Assembly (NCBI RefSeq): GCF_000150955.2
Contig: NC_011670.1
Span: forward strand, 819,359 to 883,358
From: Phaeodactylum tricornutum CCAP 1055/1
Taxonomy: Eukaryota; Bacillariophyta; Bacillariophyceae; Surirellales; Neidiaceae
Length of the DNA: 64,000 bases
Direction: 5' to 3'
Shown here one piece after another: positions 40,387 through 51,394 of the stretch. Each line of letters begins with the position of its first letter. The stretch's first letter is position 1. The notes beneath the pieces are model-generated. The model did not search any database and was not told the DNA's origin. It saw only the letters and a list, made by a program, of their open reading frames with translations. The translations under genes were made by a program, and so were the position numbers.

Positions 40387-42381
40387 TTATGACTGCATCT
40401 TGGTGGTGAGAGATTTTTTCTGCTTTCGCGCATTCCGTTGGAACATTTTTCGGGCCTTTCGACCCAGTAGATACTGCCTTTCTCCGCCATCCGCATCGGG
40501 TAGGACTTCCTGGTACTCCCCGGCCTCTTCTTCATCGGGAGAAAAAGAGAACATATCACGCGGACGCGAAGTACTGTCTAGAAGCTTGATGTTAGCCAAC
40601 ACACTATGCTTGGAAGAAGGAGAAGCGAATGCGTCCTGGCTCTCAGAGTTTTCCAACGATGTGTAGCCGTAGTCAACCTCTCGGGAAGGTGCGGTTTGGG
40701 GATCTACGACAGAAGGTTTTGATTTCTCTGATACCGATCGCAAAAATTCGAGCTTTTTCTCTGGGATGTTATGAAGCGGATTCCGGCCGTTAGATTGTGC
40801 TAGATCTAGCTGTATAACAGACGAATCGTTCGCGAGATCGCCTCCCTGCACTAGACGTTGTAATGCAACCAACCCTCGTGCTCGGTTCAGTATACTAATG
40901 CGTGGCATTCGATTCCTATCGAAGCGAGAAGTTTCAAGTTGAACAGGAACTTCCACTGGGGGATCAATATTGTACATGCTCCGTACGCTCGCTTCTTCCT
41001 CCCATTCTTGTTGCATTTGCAGAACTGCTCCTCGACGAAAAGTCGCACTCTGACGCTTGACCATTTTTCGAGCCGCTGCTTCAGGGGTGTCTTCATTAAA
41101 TCCATTTGTCAGCCGTAGCTCGTATCCAGTGGCTGGTGTAGATGGCGGTTCCGTGTCGTTTTCCATTGCAAGGTTCGTTTGAGACAGCGTCATGTTCACA
41201 ACGTTCTGAAGCTCTTCAGGTCCAGTCCTGTTTAAGAAGGAAGGACGGGGAAATTTGATGTGCTTTACCAACTCATCGACATCCTCTGTCGAATACTCAC
41301 TACTATCATGATGGAGGCCGTGGTTAGGATCTCTCGCTGGTGATGCTGATTTAGAAGTGTGGGCGGGGGGAAGCAGAGTATTTTCCGTGGTCGTCTCGTT
41401 CCAGTTATCCGCACTGGTTTGAACAGTAACTTTGCCCTCGTGGTTTAAGAACTTCGGATTGAGAAATTTCAAGGAGGTATTGACATCCTCGCATGGACTA
41501 GCGTTTGGCATTGCTTGCGATTTCTGCGACGGGGTCTTGTCGCCGACATGCGAGGTTCTGCTGCATCCGTTTCGCCTTTTCTTGAACACTCCACCGTGAT
41601 ACTGCGTCATTACGGAGGTCCTCCGACGCGAACCTTCGCTGGCCTTGATCAATAAAGACGCGTGCAAGCCACTAGGTAACAAATATCGCTCAAATTCGGG
41701 GTCTAAAACACGTTTCTTACTCATGGCCCCTGTGTGGATGATCAATCGTCCAAAAGCTGATAAAGATATAACCACCTGAAAGAAGAGGAACAGGACAACT
41801 CCGACCAGGAGCCACTGAAAAGGCCCGGCCATACATTCTGCCACAGCTAATATGAGCCATAAAAGAAAGAGGTACAAAGAAGCCACTACAAACCGCGAAG
41901 GTAGCGACGTTACGTATTGGCCCATGGAGGAGCGTAGCAAGCAGTGGGAGTTGGTGTCCGAAATGGCCCCGATCATACCCCAGGCGGTGAAGGTAGCCAC
42001 AAGACCAATAACAGTTATACATGACCCTAGAGCTAGTACAACTCCGATATAGAATTTGAGAGAAGTGTAGTTTTGATCATGAAGTGCCGCTCGCATTTGT
42101 GTTGAATCCTCAGATGAATTGAACAGAACATTCATGTTGGTGCCGAGTAACAGCGACAGAAATACCATGTTGGAGGAGAAGCGCTGGGTAGTATAGTCTC
42201 TAATTTCTTCGCCGCTAGGTTTCGCCCAAGCCACGTGGCGACGCCACAACGTAGTTTGATCGACGGTCACGAAGAATTCGTAGGGATGCAACAGCCCAAC
42301 AAGGCTCATCCATGTTCCGTGTGTAAAATCCTCGAGCTCACTGGATGCATTCGGAATCTGCACCGAGTTCCAGAGCACCAT
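40387..42381 (-). CDS. Unknown multispanning membrane protein with long disordered tail
   Basis: The single exon gives 664 residues from ATG 42381. The first 240 residues hold about five hydrophobic spans (SSNMVFLSLLLGTNMNVLF, YIGVVLALGSCITVIGLV, FVVASLYLFLLWLILAVA, FQWLLVGVVLFLFFQVVI). A possible cytosolic loop follows. The remaining 420 residues are polar, rich in Ser, Thr, Asn and Arg, and probably disordered. They include PLSEF-free, phosphorylation-prone stretches and a very basic end (RKARKMFQRNARKQKKSL). I see no channel, transporter or enzyme motif. The family is not recognised. The 3' end faces that of TPI across 117 bp. Confidence 0.6.
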   Translation of the reverse strand: MVLWNSVQIPNASSELEDFTHGTWMSLVGLLHPYEFFVTVDQTTLWRRHVAWAKPSGEEIRDYTTQRFSSNMVFLSLLLGTNMNVLFNSSEDSTQMRAALHDQNYTSLKFYIGVVLALGSCITVIGLVATFTAWGMIGAISDTNSHCLLRSSMGQYVTSLPSRFVVASLYLFLLWLILAVAECMAGPFQWLLVGVVLFLFFQVVISLSAFGRLIIHTGAMSKKRVLDPEFERYLLPSGLHASLLIKASEGSRRRTSVMTQYHGGVFKKRRNGCSRTSHVGDKTPSQKSQAMPNASPCEDVNTSLKFLNPKFLNHEGKVTVQTSADNWNETTTENTLLPPAHTSKSASPARDPNHGLHHDSSEYSTEDVDELVKHIKFPRPSFLNRTGPEELQNVVNMTLSQTNLAMENDTEPPSTPATGYELRLTNGFNEDTPEAAARKMVKRQSATFRRGAVLQMQQEWEEEASVRSMYNIDPPVEVPVQLETSRFDRNRMPRISILNRARGLVALQRLVQGGDLANDSSVIQLDLAQSNGRNPLHNIPEKKLEFLRSVSEKSKPSVVDPQTAPSREVDYGYTSLENSESQDAFASPSSKHSVLANIKLLDSTSRPRDMFSFSPDEEEAGEYQEVLPDADGGERQYLLGRKARKMFQRNARKQKKSLTTKMQS

Positions 42382-42981
42382 CCTCCTCTATTTCAAGGCT
42401 TGGAAATTGCAGAACTTTCACACCTTATGGATGCTTCAGATTAAGTGTGGTGCATGTTCTTGTAATCCGGTAGAGGTGTAGGATTGCGAGATGGTCACAA
42501 ACCCATTTGTTGAACACGGCAAAACAGCACAGATTTGTGCGACACCTGCGACTCTAGACGAAAGATGAAGTTCATTCGAAAAACGCTACGTACTTATGGT
42601 CACCTTAACATCAACGTAAGGATGTTTTGCAAAATCAGGTTGTTGTCGTATAAATCTCCCATTTTTGGATCGAAATATTACTTTTATTTTTCATTGTAAA
42701 ATAATTTGTTCAAAAAGATATTCACCAAAAGGTTATATAGACAGAGGGTTATCAGACGAAAACAAAAAGTAATTATACAAATCAGGTGAAGAAAAATGTT
42801 GAATTCCTCATAGGTGGGAAGAATTGTATTTGTCACTACGATGTCGTCAATGGAAGGAAAATAGGGCACGTCTGTCCCTCGTACCGAATACACTTCCGTC
42901 CAACCAACCAAACATAATCTCTTTCATTTTAAGTTCTTTCAGCTATTCCCTCTCACTATCAGCATTCTCTTGACAGCAACC
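42382..42981. promoter_or_regulatory. Divergent upstream region (600 bp)
   Basis: This lies between the membrane protein gene and the nucleostemin-like gene. The stretch 42640-42800 is strongly AT-rich. A leftward 75-codon frame at 42684-42911 is hydrophobic at its end but matches nothing and is probably chance. Confidence 0.4.
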
Positions 42982-44580
42982 ATGGTGAAGAAAAAGGGCA
43001 AGTCTAAGCGTTCCACGCTCAAAGACAAGTACAAAATTCAACGGCGGACAGCGGAAACGAATCGGAAACGCCGCAAACAGGGAAACCGTGATGCGGCCAA
43101 CGGCGTGGTACGACATGACAAGAATACGAAAGACCCCGGCATTCCCAACTCGTGGCCCTTTAAACAGGATCTTTTGAAAGAAATCCAGCGTTCACGGGAG
43201 CGTCAACAGCAGTTGCAACAAGAAACGAAGGATCAACGCCAAACCGATCTGAAAGCACTTCGGGATCATCAAGAACAGGGCGGCACTGCACGGACAGTAA
43301 AGGAGCTTATGGAACAAGCCAATCGCGACCGGGCTCAGTATGCCGCTAAACAAGAAGAAGAGGACAACAGCGACGATGATGGAGATTCTGGCGAAGGACA
43401 GCGTAAGGATGGTACTAAGGCTGCGGGGCAACAGTCTCGTCGAGCTTATTTGCGCGAGTTGAAAAAAGTTGTTGACACGGCAGACGTTGTCTTGCAAGTT
43501 TTGGATGCCCGGGATCCGATGGGATCGCGGATCAGTCCAGCCATAGAAAACGTTATTCTTTCACGTGCCGATAAGCGTATGGTACTGGTTTTAAATAAGA
43601 TTGATTTGGTACCGAAAGAAGTTGTCGGGAGCTGGTTGACAACCTTGCGACGATCACATCCTGCAATCGCCATCAAGGCGAGTCAGCATGGGTCATCGAA
43701 TAGTGATGATACAACTTCTTCCGCTACTACTGTAACGGTTCCGGTTGGTATGGATGGTCTGTTGCAGTTGCTCAAGAACTACGCACGTACTGGAGGAACC
43801 GGTGGCAAAAGCAAGACAACCATTGTGGTTGGAATAATTGGGTACCCAAATGTTGGCAAGAGTAGTATCATTAATGCTTTGAAGCGATCACGTGCGGTTG
43901 GTGTCAGTCCCAGGCCAGGTTTCACAACTACGATGCAGGAAGTTGTTTTGGACCGCAATGTTCGACTATTGGATAGTCCTGGAGTGGTGTTCGATGACAG
44001 GTCCGCTTTGCTAGGAAATTGCGTCGATGCAGAATCTATTGAGGATCCCATTCCACCCGTGACGGCTTTACTAAAGCGTTGCAATCATGCGAGTTTGCTA
44101 ATGACCTATAACATTCCGGCGTTTCCACCTGGCGAAGTCATGATGTTCTTGGCCATGGTGGCACGTTCGTATGGGCGTGTTCTCAAGGGTGGCATCCCGG
44201 ATAAAGAGGCCGCAGCGCGAGCAGTACTAAAGGACTGGAATAATGGAAAGATTCCATACTACACTGCTCCGCCTAAAAATGTCGGACCAGACGTGTCAAC
44301 AGACGCCGTTGTTGTTGCAAAATTTGGTGCTGAATTCGATATAACCAAGTTCGATGCCCAAGTTATGGACAGTTTAAAGGACAGTGACGCAATGGATTTT
44401 GTACAGTTGGAAAAAGGTCTCGAGGGAGAGAACCACGCGGCAAATGATGTCGCGTTTTTGGCCGGAAGCGATGATAGCGACGAAGAAATGGACGACGACA
44501 GTAACGCTTCCCATGATCAGACAAGGAAAACCAGATCTCAAATTGCCGCTGCTCAGGACTACGACTTTGAAAGCCTTTAG
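42982..44580 (+). CDS. GNL3L: Nucleostemin/GNL3-like nucleolar GTPase
   Basis: From ATG 42982 (MVKKKGKSKRSTLKDKYK) the single exon gives 532 residues. The basic N-terminus is the Grn1 domain that targets the nucleolus and binds RNA. The GTPase is circularly permuted (YlqF/YawG type). NKxD (VLVLNKIDLVP) comes first, then the P-loop GYPNVGKSSIINAL, then GVSPRPGFTTTMQEV (G2) and DSPG (G3). Upstream is VVLQVLDARDPMGSR. The C-terminal part is acidic. These GTPases help assemble and export 60S pre-ribosomes. Assignment between GNL3, GNL3L and yeast Nug1 is left open, as protists usually keep one copy. Confidence 0.92.
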   Translation: MVKKKGKSKRSTLKDKYKIQRRTAETNRKRRKQGNRDAANGVVRHDKNTKDPGIPNSWPFKQDLLKEIQRSRERQQQLQQETKDQRQTDLKALRDHQEQGGTARTVKELMEQANRDRAQYAAKQEEEDNSDDDGDSGEGQRKDGTKAAGQQSRRAYLRELKKVVDTADVVLQVLDARDPMGSRISPAIENVILSRADKRMVLVLNKIDLVPKEVVGSWLTTLRRSHPAIAIKASQHGSSNSDDTTSSATTVTVPVGMDGLLQLLKNYARTGGTGGKSKTTIVVGIIGYPNVGKSSIINALKRSRAVGVSPRPGFTTTMQEVVLDRNVRLLDSPGVVFDDRSALLGNCVDAESIEDPIPPVTALLKRCNHASLLMTYNIPAFPPGEVMMFLAMVARSYGRVLKGGIPDKEAAARAVLKDWNNGKIPYYTAPPKNVGPDVSTDAVVVAKFGAEFDITKFDAQVMDSLKDSDAMDFVQLEKGLEGENHAANDVAFLAGSDDSDEEMDDDSNASHDQTRKTRSQIAAAQDYDFESL

Positions 44581-44645
44581 TAAAAGTAGATTGCTAGTTG
44601 CACAATTTGCCACTTCATTTCTCATTCACTGTCAGAGCGATCTTT

Positions 44646-46751
44646 TTATCTCTTTTTCGTGCTGGCCGTTGCTTTTTCATTCCCAGCTTTCATCCAAGGC
44701 GCTTCATTCGCTGTCTTAATTATGAAGCGATTGTCCATGACCTTATTGTACTGGTAATCGAAAAACAACTCATTTTCGGCATCAATGTCTTTCGTAGCAA
44801 AAAATCCGATCCGATAATCGCCATTCACAAACATGGTTCTTGCCTCGCAATTCGGGTTGCTGGAATGATTTAGAAAGCGAGTTATGTTTCCCTTCCGATT
44901 GGCATCGATAACTGTCTCCGAATTGAGATTGAACAAGCTTGATTGGTTCTGTTGATCATACAGCTGCCCTCGACGATCGGCTTCTTCCTGGCTTATCAGC
45001 TCACCAACATACTCGTGAATGTATTCGCCTTTCCTGAGACTGTATTTTGAAAAACATCCCCACCCAGCGTTCTTGATGCTGGAAGGGGCCAGCATAAGAT
45101 GTGTGTGTCGACGCATGGTCAAGTTATCGTTGTGGCATTGCTGGTTCGAAATTCTTTTATTTGGAGGATCGCAACAAGTTTGACAGCTACAAAGGTCCGG
45201 ATCACATTCCCGCTTAGTGGCAAAGCAGGTACACGAGGACGAGCTGCAATTGCCTTTGCAACCGCAGCCACGAAAAAAATTGGGGCTCTTCCAACTCCAG
45301 GCGCAGGCCTTTGTGCAGAAAAAGTGATTATCAACGCAGCGACAAATTCCGTCCCAGCAGGGTTCTTCGTGCACGCAGGGTTCAAACGCCGGATGAATTT
45401 CGGCCTTTTCGATCTGGCTGTACCAAATCTGGTTGTAGTTGCGAGCGGAGTAATAATTGGCAGGACCCCCTACTTTTTTTCTTTGTGGGATAGGCAAGTC
45501 GCGAGACGGGACTTGAAGCTGTTCTTGTTGTGCAAAATGAGACACCTCGTTCAAAGACACACGTATAGTGGCGGCTATTTTGGTCAAATCACCGTCCCAA
45601 ATCAGGTACAATCGACGGCAAAGGATCTTTTGCGATTCAGTAAGTTGAAACAACGTAGTGGGTCGGCTTTTTCCTTTGCCTCCCTCGGAGGGCTGGGATA
45701 ATGATGAGATCTTGCTGGTGGTTTTAGTTCCATCTATCTCCAAGGCTTTCGCAAATTCGTACTGGAATGTCGGGCTAGGCTTTTCTTGCAAGCCATGCTT
45801 GTTACTGATAACAAGCGCGAAAGTTCGTAATATAAGTGGATGGATCAAATTGCAGCAGCGGCGCATTTTGCCGAGCAAAGATACTTACCAGTCGAAAGTG
45901 AAGCAGCGTCTGCAGTACAGAAGCCGATAGGAGCTCATCGCCTTCAGATAAATTGCGAGTTGCGGATCAGCGGCGACCTCAGTCTCGCCAGTGGGTGCTG
46001 GCAACTGGGAAACAATACCAACAGAAATAGTTGGCACCAAATGCAACGAACAATGTTGGTACCGCTCTAGGACACGCTCGGAATCTGTCTTTGTAACTTC
46101 GGCGATGCATTGGACTAGATCGGTATCTATCTCGGCGGGTCCCTTTAGAATCTCATTTCGGAGAGAATTGTTCACAAGGCAGAGCTGCAGTACCCGATCC
46201 AGCGAGGCATTTATTCGTGTCTGTTCGAACCCCGGACCGTATTGTATTTGCCGCTCACGATGACTGGTGTCGTACATAGAAAAAATGTCGTCGCTGGGGT
46301 TTTGTGGAGCGATGTCCATCGCGTTTGGGTCTCCATCGGTGACGAAATCGTCAGCAAGTGAGGCTGGAACGTAGGTCAGAACATTATTATCCGGAACGGC
46401 ATACACGTTGTCAATAACAACACAACTCTGATGAATGGGTATGGCGGGCTCCGACACTGGAAGCTGTATTGCATGGACAGTAATCTGGTTGGAGTCTTTG
46501 CCTTGAAATTGCTCACGCACTTTGTAGCGCACGACTTTTGATTTGTTCCTTGTATTTTCAGTTAACGCAGGGTGGCTGGTGGAAGGTAAGAGTGTGTTGA
46601 AAATCTTGACGCGGCGTGGAGCCTTTCTTAATACAGGATCGCGATACTCTTTGAGAGCTTTCTGTAATCGCTCGTCTTCGGCTTTCTCTTCGTCGGCACA
46701 GACTTTTTGCCAGAGTTTTCGAACTTGATTTTGAATTTCGGCATACTCCAT
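44646..46751 (-). CDS. EZH: Enhancer of zeste, PRC2 H3K27 methyltransferase (two exons)
   Basis: Exons 45889-46751 and 44646-45804 join across an 84-bp intron (donor TG/GTAAGT, acceptor GTTATCAG). They give 673 residues and restore CRRCFTFDCNKHGLQE, a conserved E(z) segment. The CXC domain runs from PCWDGICRCVDNHFFC through CKGNCSSSSCTCFATKREC to CSCQTC. The SET domain follows: KNAGWGCFSKYSLRKGEYI, EYVGELISQEEADRR, the cofactor motif RFLNHSSNPNCEAR, and ENELFFDYQY. An MCSS/SANT-like region lies N-terminal (TQKILCRR...FWD-like). E(z) places H3K27me3, which silences genes and transposons. It is a nuclear protein. Full catalytic residues are present. Confidence 0.96.
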
Positions 46752-47212
46752 CTTACAAAAGAAGGTATTGGTTTATTGGCAAAGTTTTGTATTACTGTTC
46801 ATAGAAGTCGAACAAGGACAAATGTGCTCCACTTTGTGCAAGCAATATGTGAAAGTGATTGGTGTCGGCTTTTAGTTCATGGCCGGGTCCGCATAATTTA
46901 TCACCCGAAGTGCTAGGCTTCGTCTGCTCGTCGATCATTCACTTTGAGAAGTACGGAGACGTTGGTACCTCCCGTAAAAAGATGGTGCTGTTGAAATATT
47001 GTCTTATACGACTATTCATCAACCAATCTAATCACAAGTCCCGATGTCGCTGAGATTGTATTGGTTTCCTGTTGACAGAAGCGGCAGAAGGGCAACCAAC
47101 ATCCATTGATTTGGTGAAACGCCGATGCACCCAACGAAGTCAAGATAAGGACGACAAATCCAGTGCCATACTGCCTGAAGACAACATAAGATACAAGAAG
47201 GGTATCACCACT
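46752..47212. promoter_or_regulatory. Divergent upstream region (461 bp)
   Basis: This separates E(z) (leftward) from LAS1 (rightward). The LAS1 frame is open back to 47054, so a short upstream exon or a longer N-terminus is possible. No other feature was seen. Confidence 0.4.
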
Positions 47213-49318
47213 ATGATTTCTACATCACTTGATCCAAAAAGCTCCAAAAAGCGCCCCCGTTCCATATCTCTGAGAAGCAATAATGGCTGTAGCACCAAAG
47301 GACGACTCGCAGACAATCCAACGCAGCAACGTAATCGGCAACGGAAGAATCAGACCAAGCCGACGGCATGGGTCGACCACTGGGAACTGAACGCTGTGGG
47401 TAAATCACTGTGTGCAGCATCGGAGCTTTTCGTCGAGAATGCTGATAATTTGCTCACTACGAAGCAAGGGCACGAATTGGGTCAAGCCGAATCAATGGCG
47501 TTGTCAGAAGCCATTGAGCGTGTCGCGGTATGGAGAACGCGACAGACACAACTGCCACACATTGTCGAATCATCGGCGGCCCTGGCTGAAATACTGTTGC
47601 GCGAGGCCACGACAGCAACTGGTTGTAGCGCCATGGAACTACGACACGCCTACGCATGTGCCGTGATCAGATCGATCAACGGTCTGGCGGACCCACTGCA
47701 ACAACAACGATCGGTAGCCACCAGCATTGCTTTACTCTGTCGCCAATTGGGTCTTCCATCCTGGCTAGTAGATGTTCGTCACGAGGCAACCCACAATCAA
47801 ATGCCGACCTTGGCTGTACTCCGCATGGCGGCCAAAACGTTGCTGCAGTACTTTCAAGCTGTCTACTGGAAACCAATCGCAAATATTCCCGTGAACTACA
47901 ATGAGGAAGCATACACCTTGCTGGAAGAATATGCAAGAAGAACGCTGCCGCGGCAAGCAGAATTCATTTCCGAAGAAGACAATGCTACTTCACAGCAAGA
48001 CTCTGATAAGTCGGTAGACGATAATGGCAGTCGCGAGGAAGAAGAAGCTATGGTGGGCGGTCGAAGGCTCGGAACAACGACAAATAGCTTTGCCCTACTT
48101 ATGGAACCGAAAAAGATCAAACCCGTTAAGCTCGAAAAAAAGGAAAAAATAAAAAAGAAGAAAAGAAAGAATGTTTCTGTCGACGCCCTGACGAAGTCAG
48201 CTTTGGCATTTGTTCAAGCTAAAATCCCAGTGTCGGAGGCTTTTCGGTCATTGCTTTCCTTTCTCGTATGGGGATTCGGCGGAACTTCAGGAGTCCTAGT
48301 TCCGCAGGCTTCCGGCGTCTTTTCGGTGAATAGCTTTGGAGTACAGCAAATACGAAAACATTATATTCCCCTGATTTCGGCGGCTGTCAAGGAATGGCCT
48401 GGATTTCATCGAGCACTTTTTATCCATTTGTTTGAGTTTCTCTTTGTATCTGAGCAACGGGTTGTTATTCGACCGGTAGAACCATCATTGGCACGCTCAT
48501 TTTTCTTTGCTAAGTCGTGGATTCAGCATTTGTTGACTCGCCAATTCTTTGACTTTGTCGATCCCGAACTCGTTCGTACAGACACCGCATTCGAAGAGAC
48601 TGACTTGATGCCGCTTTCTATCCTTGAAGATGTTGGCTATCCGCTAAATTCTTTGTGCGATCGGCTCGAAATAGCTAAACTAAAAGGATTCGCTCATTTC
48701 GATTGCATTGCCTCGGTCGTTGAAACGTTCCGGCACATTCTCGGAGATACGCGAGTCGCTCGCCACGGCTATCCAGAGAGTCAGGCTTTTACCCTACCTG
48801 AAAAAGAGTTTACTGCAATTGACCCCTTACAGCTTCTAGAAACTGAGACACTGGAAAACAATGCGTCACTGGATGAGATCGAAGCGATGTTGGCTGGGCA
48901 AGTATCGACGACATGCGAAGACGATGACATGAGAAACAAGGCAATCAAATGCAACCCGCCGCTTACAAAGGAAGGAGGAGCTGATTGTAACATTGCACAC
49001 GGTGCTGTTGTGAATGAAAAACAAATGAACTGCGAATTGGTGGACAATAATTTTTTCTGCGGTCAATCCGACCCACAACCACACCGTAATCGTGAAGAAA
49101 CAACTGATTTGAGAGGGACGGCTGTTACATCGGAATTAAGTCAGCTACCCGAGGAAGTTTCATCTCTTGACATCAAGTGTGCCAACGAAAGCACAACATT
49201 ACAGACAGGCTATTCGTTCGGCAATCCGAATAGTGGGCGAAAAACGCGCCCGGTATGGAAATATTGCAAGTCATGGGATGAATGTTCCGTCGGTGCCCTA
49301 CCGGGACGTCCCTCATAA
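47213..49318 (+). CDS. LAS1L: LAS1-like ribosome biogenesis endonuclease
   Basis: From ATG 47213 (MISTSLDPKSSKKRPRS) the protein has 701 residues. The frame continues upstream without an ATG to 47054. The HEPN nuclease domain carries the LAS1 signature: SWLVDVRHEATHNQMPTL, followed by LRMAAKTLLQYF and VYWKP. R-x-E-x-x-H in RHEATH is the RNase motif. LAS1 with the kinase GRC3/NOL9 cuts pre-rRNA in ITS2. The middle is a basic linker (KKIKPVKLEKKEKIKKKK), probably a nuclear localisation signal. The C-terminal third is acidic and polar, with a long non-conserved end. It is a single exon. The 3' end faces that of the DnaJ gene. Confidence 0.88.
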   Translation: MISTSLDPKSSKKRPRSISLRSNNGCSTKGRLADNPTQQRNRQRKNQTKPTAWVDHWELNAVGKSLCAASELFVENADNLLTTKQGHELGQAESMALSEAIERVAVWRTRQTQLPHIVESSAALAEILLREATTATGCSAMELRHAYACAVIRSINGLADPLQQQRSVATSIALLCRQLGLPSWLVDVRHEATHNQMPTLAVLRMAAKTLLQYFQAVYWKPIANIPVNYNEEAYTLLEEYARRTLPRQAEFISEEDNATSQQDSDKSVDDNGSREEEEAMVGGRRLGTTTNSFALLMEPKKIKPVKLEKKEKIKKKKRKNVSVDALTKSALAFVQAKIPVSEAFRSLLSFLVWGFGGTSGVLVPQASGVFSVNSFGVQQIRKHYIPLISAAVKEWPGFHRALFIHLFEFLFVSEQRVVIRPVEPSLARSFFFAKSWIQHLLTRQFFDFVDPELVRTDTAFEETDLMPLSILEDVGYPLNSLCDRLEIAKLKGFAHFDCIASVVETFRHILGDTRVARHGYPESQAFTLPEKEFTAIDPLQLLETETLENNASLDEIEAMLAGQVSTTCEDDDMRNKAIKCNPPLTKEGGADCNIAHGAVVNEKQMNCELVDNNFFCGQSDPQPHRNREETTDLRGTAVTSELSQLPEEVSSLDIKCANESTTLQTGYSFGNPNSGRKTRPVWKYCKSWDECSVGALPGRPS

Positions 49319-49432
49319 AAGTCAATACATCTTGGTCTAACAATTTCTATTAACGTGTGTCCACCTTAAATCTGGAGAGTGCTATCATCGGAGAATTGTC
49401 AGAGGAACACCTAAATTTCTTCGGTCGCATTT

Positions 49433-50678
49433 TTAAACACGGATATTTTCGACCTTGACGCGAATAATAGAGTCTGCCGAGAGCTGCATATCATAGCGAT
49501 GTGAGTCTCGATTCCATGATTTGACTGTCCCGTACTTGCCGTTCAATTCTGGTTTCGACGCGAGACCAACAATCATCCCTACAGTTCCATTCTCTAGGAT
49601 GATGTTTGTTGGCTTGAGATTTACCACTTTGGATTTGTCCATAACGTAGACGCTGTATCGCTCCTTGTGATCGTTCCATGCAATGATAGTACCTTGCAGC
49701 CCATTCAATTCTGGTTGAGCCTGAATTCCGTGAACTTTGACATGGATATGTTGCAGTAGATTATTGGGTTTCACGCGGAGGGCTTCGTCCGAATCCTCGA
49801 CGGCCACAACGTATCGTCCCGTGGACGGGTCATAGCCCTGAATTTCTCCGCGGTCGCCGTTACGCTCTGGTTTGGCGACCAAATTTTTCAGCGAAACTAC
49901 GGTTCCGTTGGGAATTGCATCGTATCGCTTTGGTCCCGCCGACTGTCGAAAACTTCCCGGCATGCCGCCAATATTACCAGGTGGCATACCGCCACCAAAG
50001 CTAGCGCCAGGCATACCGCCGCCGAACATCATCTGCATTGGGTCCATCCCACCGCTACCTCGGGCTCCGCGAGGACCTCCCATTGAAAATTGTATTCCCG
50101 TACCACCCCGCATTCCAGGACCTCCTCTCATTCCACCACCCCCTAATCCTCCAAAGGGGTCGTCGTGCCCGAAAAAGTGTGAAAAGAAGGCGTTGGCATC
50201 TTCCGGACTCATGCCACCGTGCTGATGACCGTGTCCGCCACCAGCAGGACGAAAATGAACTCCCCCACCTCCGCCTCCGAAAGGAGAGGGACCACCGTTT
50301 TCTCCCATTTGGTCCGCCTGTTCCACACCTGCCTTTCCGTACTGATCGTACAGTTGACGTTTTTTAGCATCGGACAGGGTCGCGTATGCCTCGCTGATCT
50401 TCTGGAAGTTTTTGGTCGCTTGCTCATTGCCGGGGTTCTTATCCGGATGCCACTATGCACGCATAACAAACGAGACAACGACGGTGAGGCACCACCTATG
50501 AAGTGTGCATCTCGGGAGCGCAAGTGCTCGTGTATGAATAAAGAACGGACGGAAACCAAAGCGTCAATCTTACCTTGACGGCCAATTTTCGGTAGGCCTT
50601 TTTTAAAGCACTTTCATCCGCATTTCTTGGACAACCTAGAACTTGGTAATAATCGTCTGACGATAAATTGGGTGCCAT
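49433..50678 (-). CDS. DnaJ (Hsp40) protein with three KOW/SH3-like C-terminal repeats (two exons)
   Basis: Exons 50574-50678 and 49433-50452 join in phase 0 across a 121-bp intron (donor GTAAGA, acceptor GTGCATAG). They give 374 residues. The J domain ([26 protein letters not shown]) carries HPD just after the splice (WHPDKNPGN), so it can stimulate Hsp70. A Gly/Phe/Met-rich region follows ([14 protein letters not shown]). Instead of the usual DnaJ client domain there are three repeats, each about 50 residues: [37 protein letters not shown] and [19 protein letters not shown]. They resemble small SH3/KOW folds often found in algal proteins. No targeting signal is visible. Confidence 0.88.
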
Positions 50679-50709
50679 GCTGCCGCGAATCCGTGTACAA
50701 TGATGATCT

Positions 50710-50718
50710 TGACTGTGA
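50710..50718 (-). promoter_or_regulatory. TCACAGTCA motif near the likely start of the DnaJ transcript
   Basis: TCACAGTCA, read on the minus strand, lies about 10 bp after a TATATAAA box and 32 bp before the DnaJ ATG. That is where transcription should begin. The same 9-mer recurs in other intergenic regions of the window. Confidence 0.45.
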
Positions 50719-50726
50719 TCAATCCC

Positions 50727-50734
50727 TTTATATA
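50727..50734 (-). promoter_or_regulatory. TATA box of the DnaJ gene
   Basis: TATATAAA on the minus strand lies 49-56 bp upstream of the DnaJ ATG at 50678. This implies a very short 5' UTR of about 20-30 bases, in line with compact diatom promoters. Confidence 0.55.
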
Positions 50735-51394
50735 AGGAAATACAAAACAGTCGCTACTGTACGCGTCTGAGATCTGTTTGCGAGGTATCGACCAATAGTG
50801 TTCTTCGTTTTTGTAGTTGTGTATTCACAGCCAGAACGAGACTTTTCTCGTTGGCTTCGTGTCTCTATGCGAATGGGTTGGCGTCAGTCTACGTAAAGTA
50901 GATACCACACTATTTTGTTTTTTCGCATCTCGCAATTTTCATGCTACCTTGTGCGAAGGCAAAACTCGTGAAGAGTACGGTAGTTTTCTGGGCTCTTCGC
51001 ATGGGTTACTTTGACTGTCAAGGTATGTTCCACACATCGTCAAGTAACTTCACTGCAGCAAGAGAAAAAGTGCACGATTGACATTCCTTATTCCCCCGGA
51101 TGTAAACAGAAATTTGACCACATCTGAGAGCTATATATAAATAGCAGAAAATAATTAATAGTAAATGAATCTATTGAGTCATCCAGACAGTCCACTTATC
51201 GGTCCGCCCGTCAACCAAATCCTGGCATCGCATGTCGTTTCCAATTTGATGCGGTTCCGTTTTGCGTTCGGGGTCGCTCGCTTCACTGTCGGAGCACCTC
51301 AAAGTCGCAACAAAGTGTCAACACTGTTCGAAAAGATTGTTCTCGTATCTTGTTCTTGCTTGGCTCTTACGCAGACTAAACTGCAAGCATAGCC

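Larger units (their letters stand above)
50679..51394. other. Divergent intergenic region (716 bp)
   Basis: Besides the DnaJ TATA box at its left end, it holds TATATATAAATA at about 51132-51143. That could serve the rightward gene at 51395 if its 5' UTR is about 230 bases. Short frames here match nothing. No repeat or RNA gene was seen. Confidence 0.4.

Noticed and set aside
42684-42911. A 75-codon leftward frame with a hydrophobic C-terminal half
   Set aside because: It lies in AT-rich intergenic DNA where such frames arise by chance. It has no family match and no supporting neighbour signal.
30745-49318. A functional cluster of ribosome-assembly genes (WDR12, nucleostemin-like GTPase, LAS1)
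   Set aside because: The three are spread over 18 kb among unrelated genes with separate promoters; chance placement is the simpler reading.
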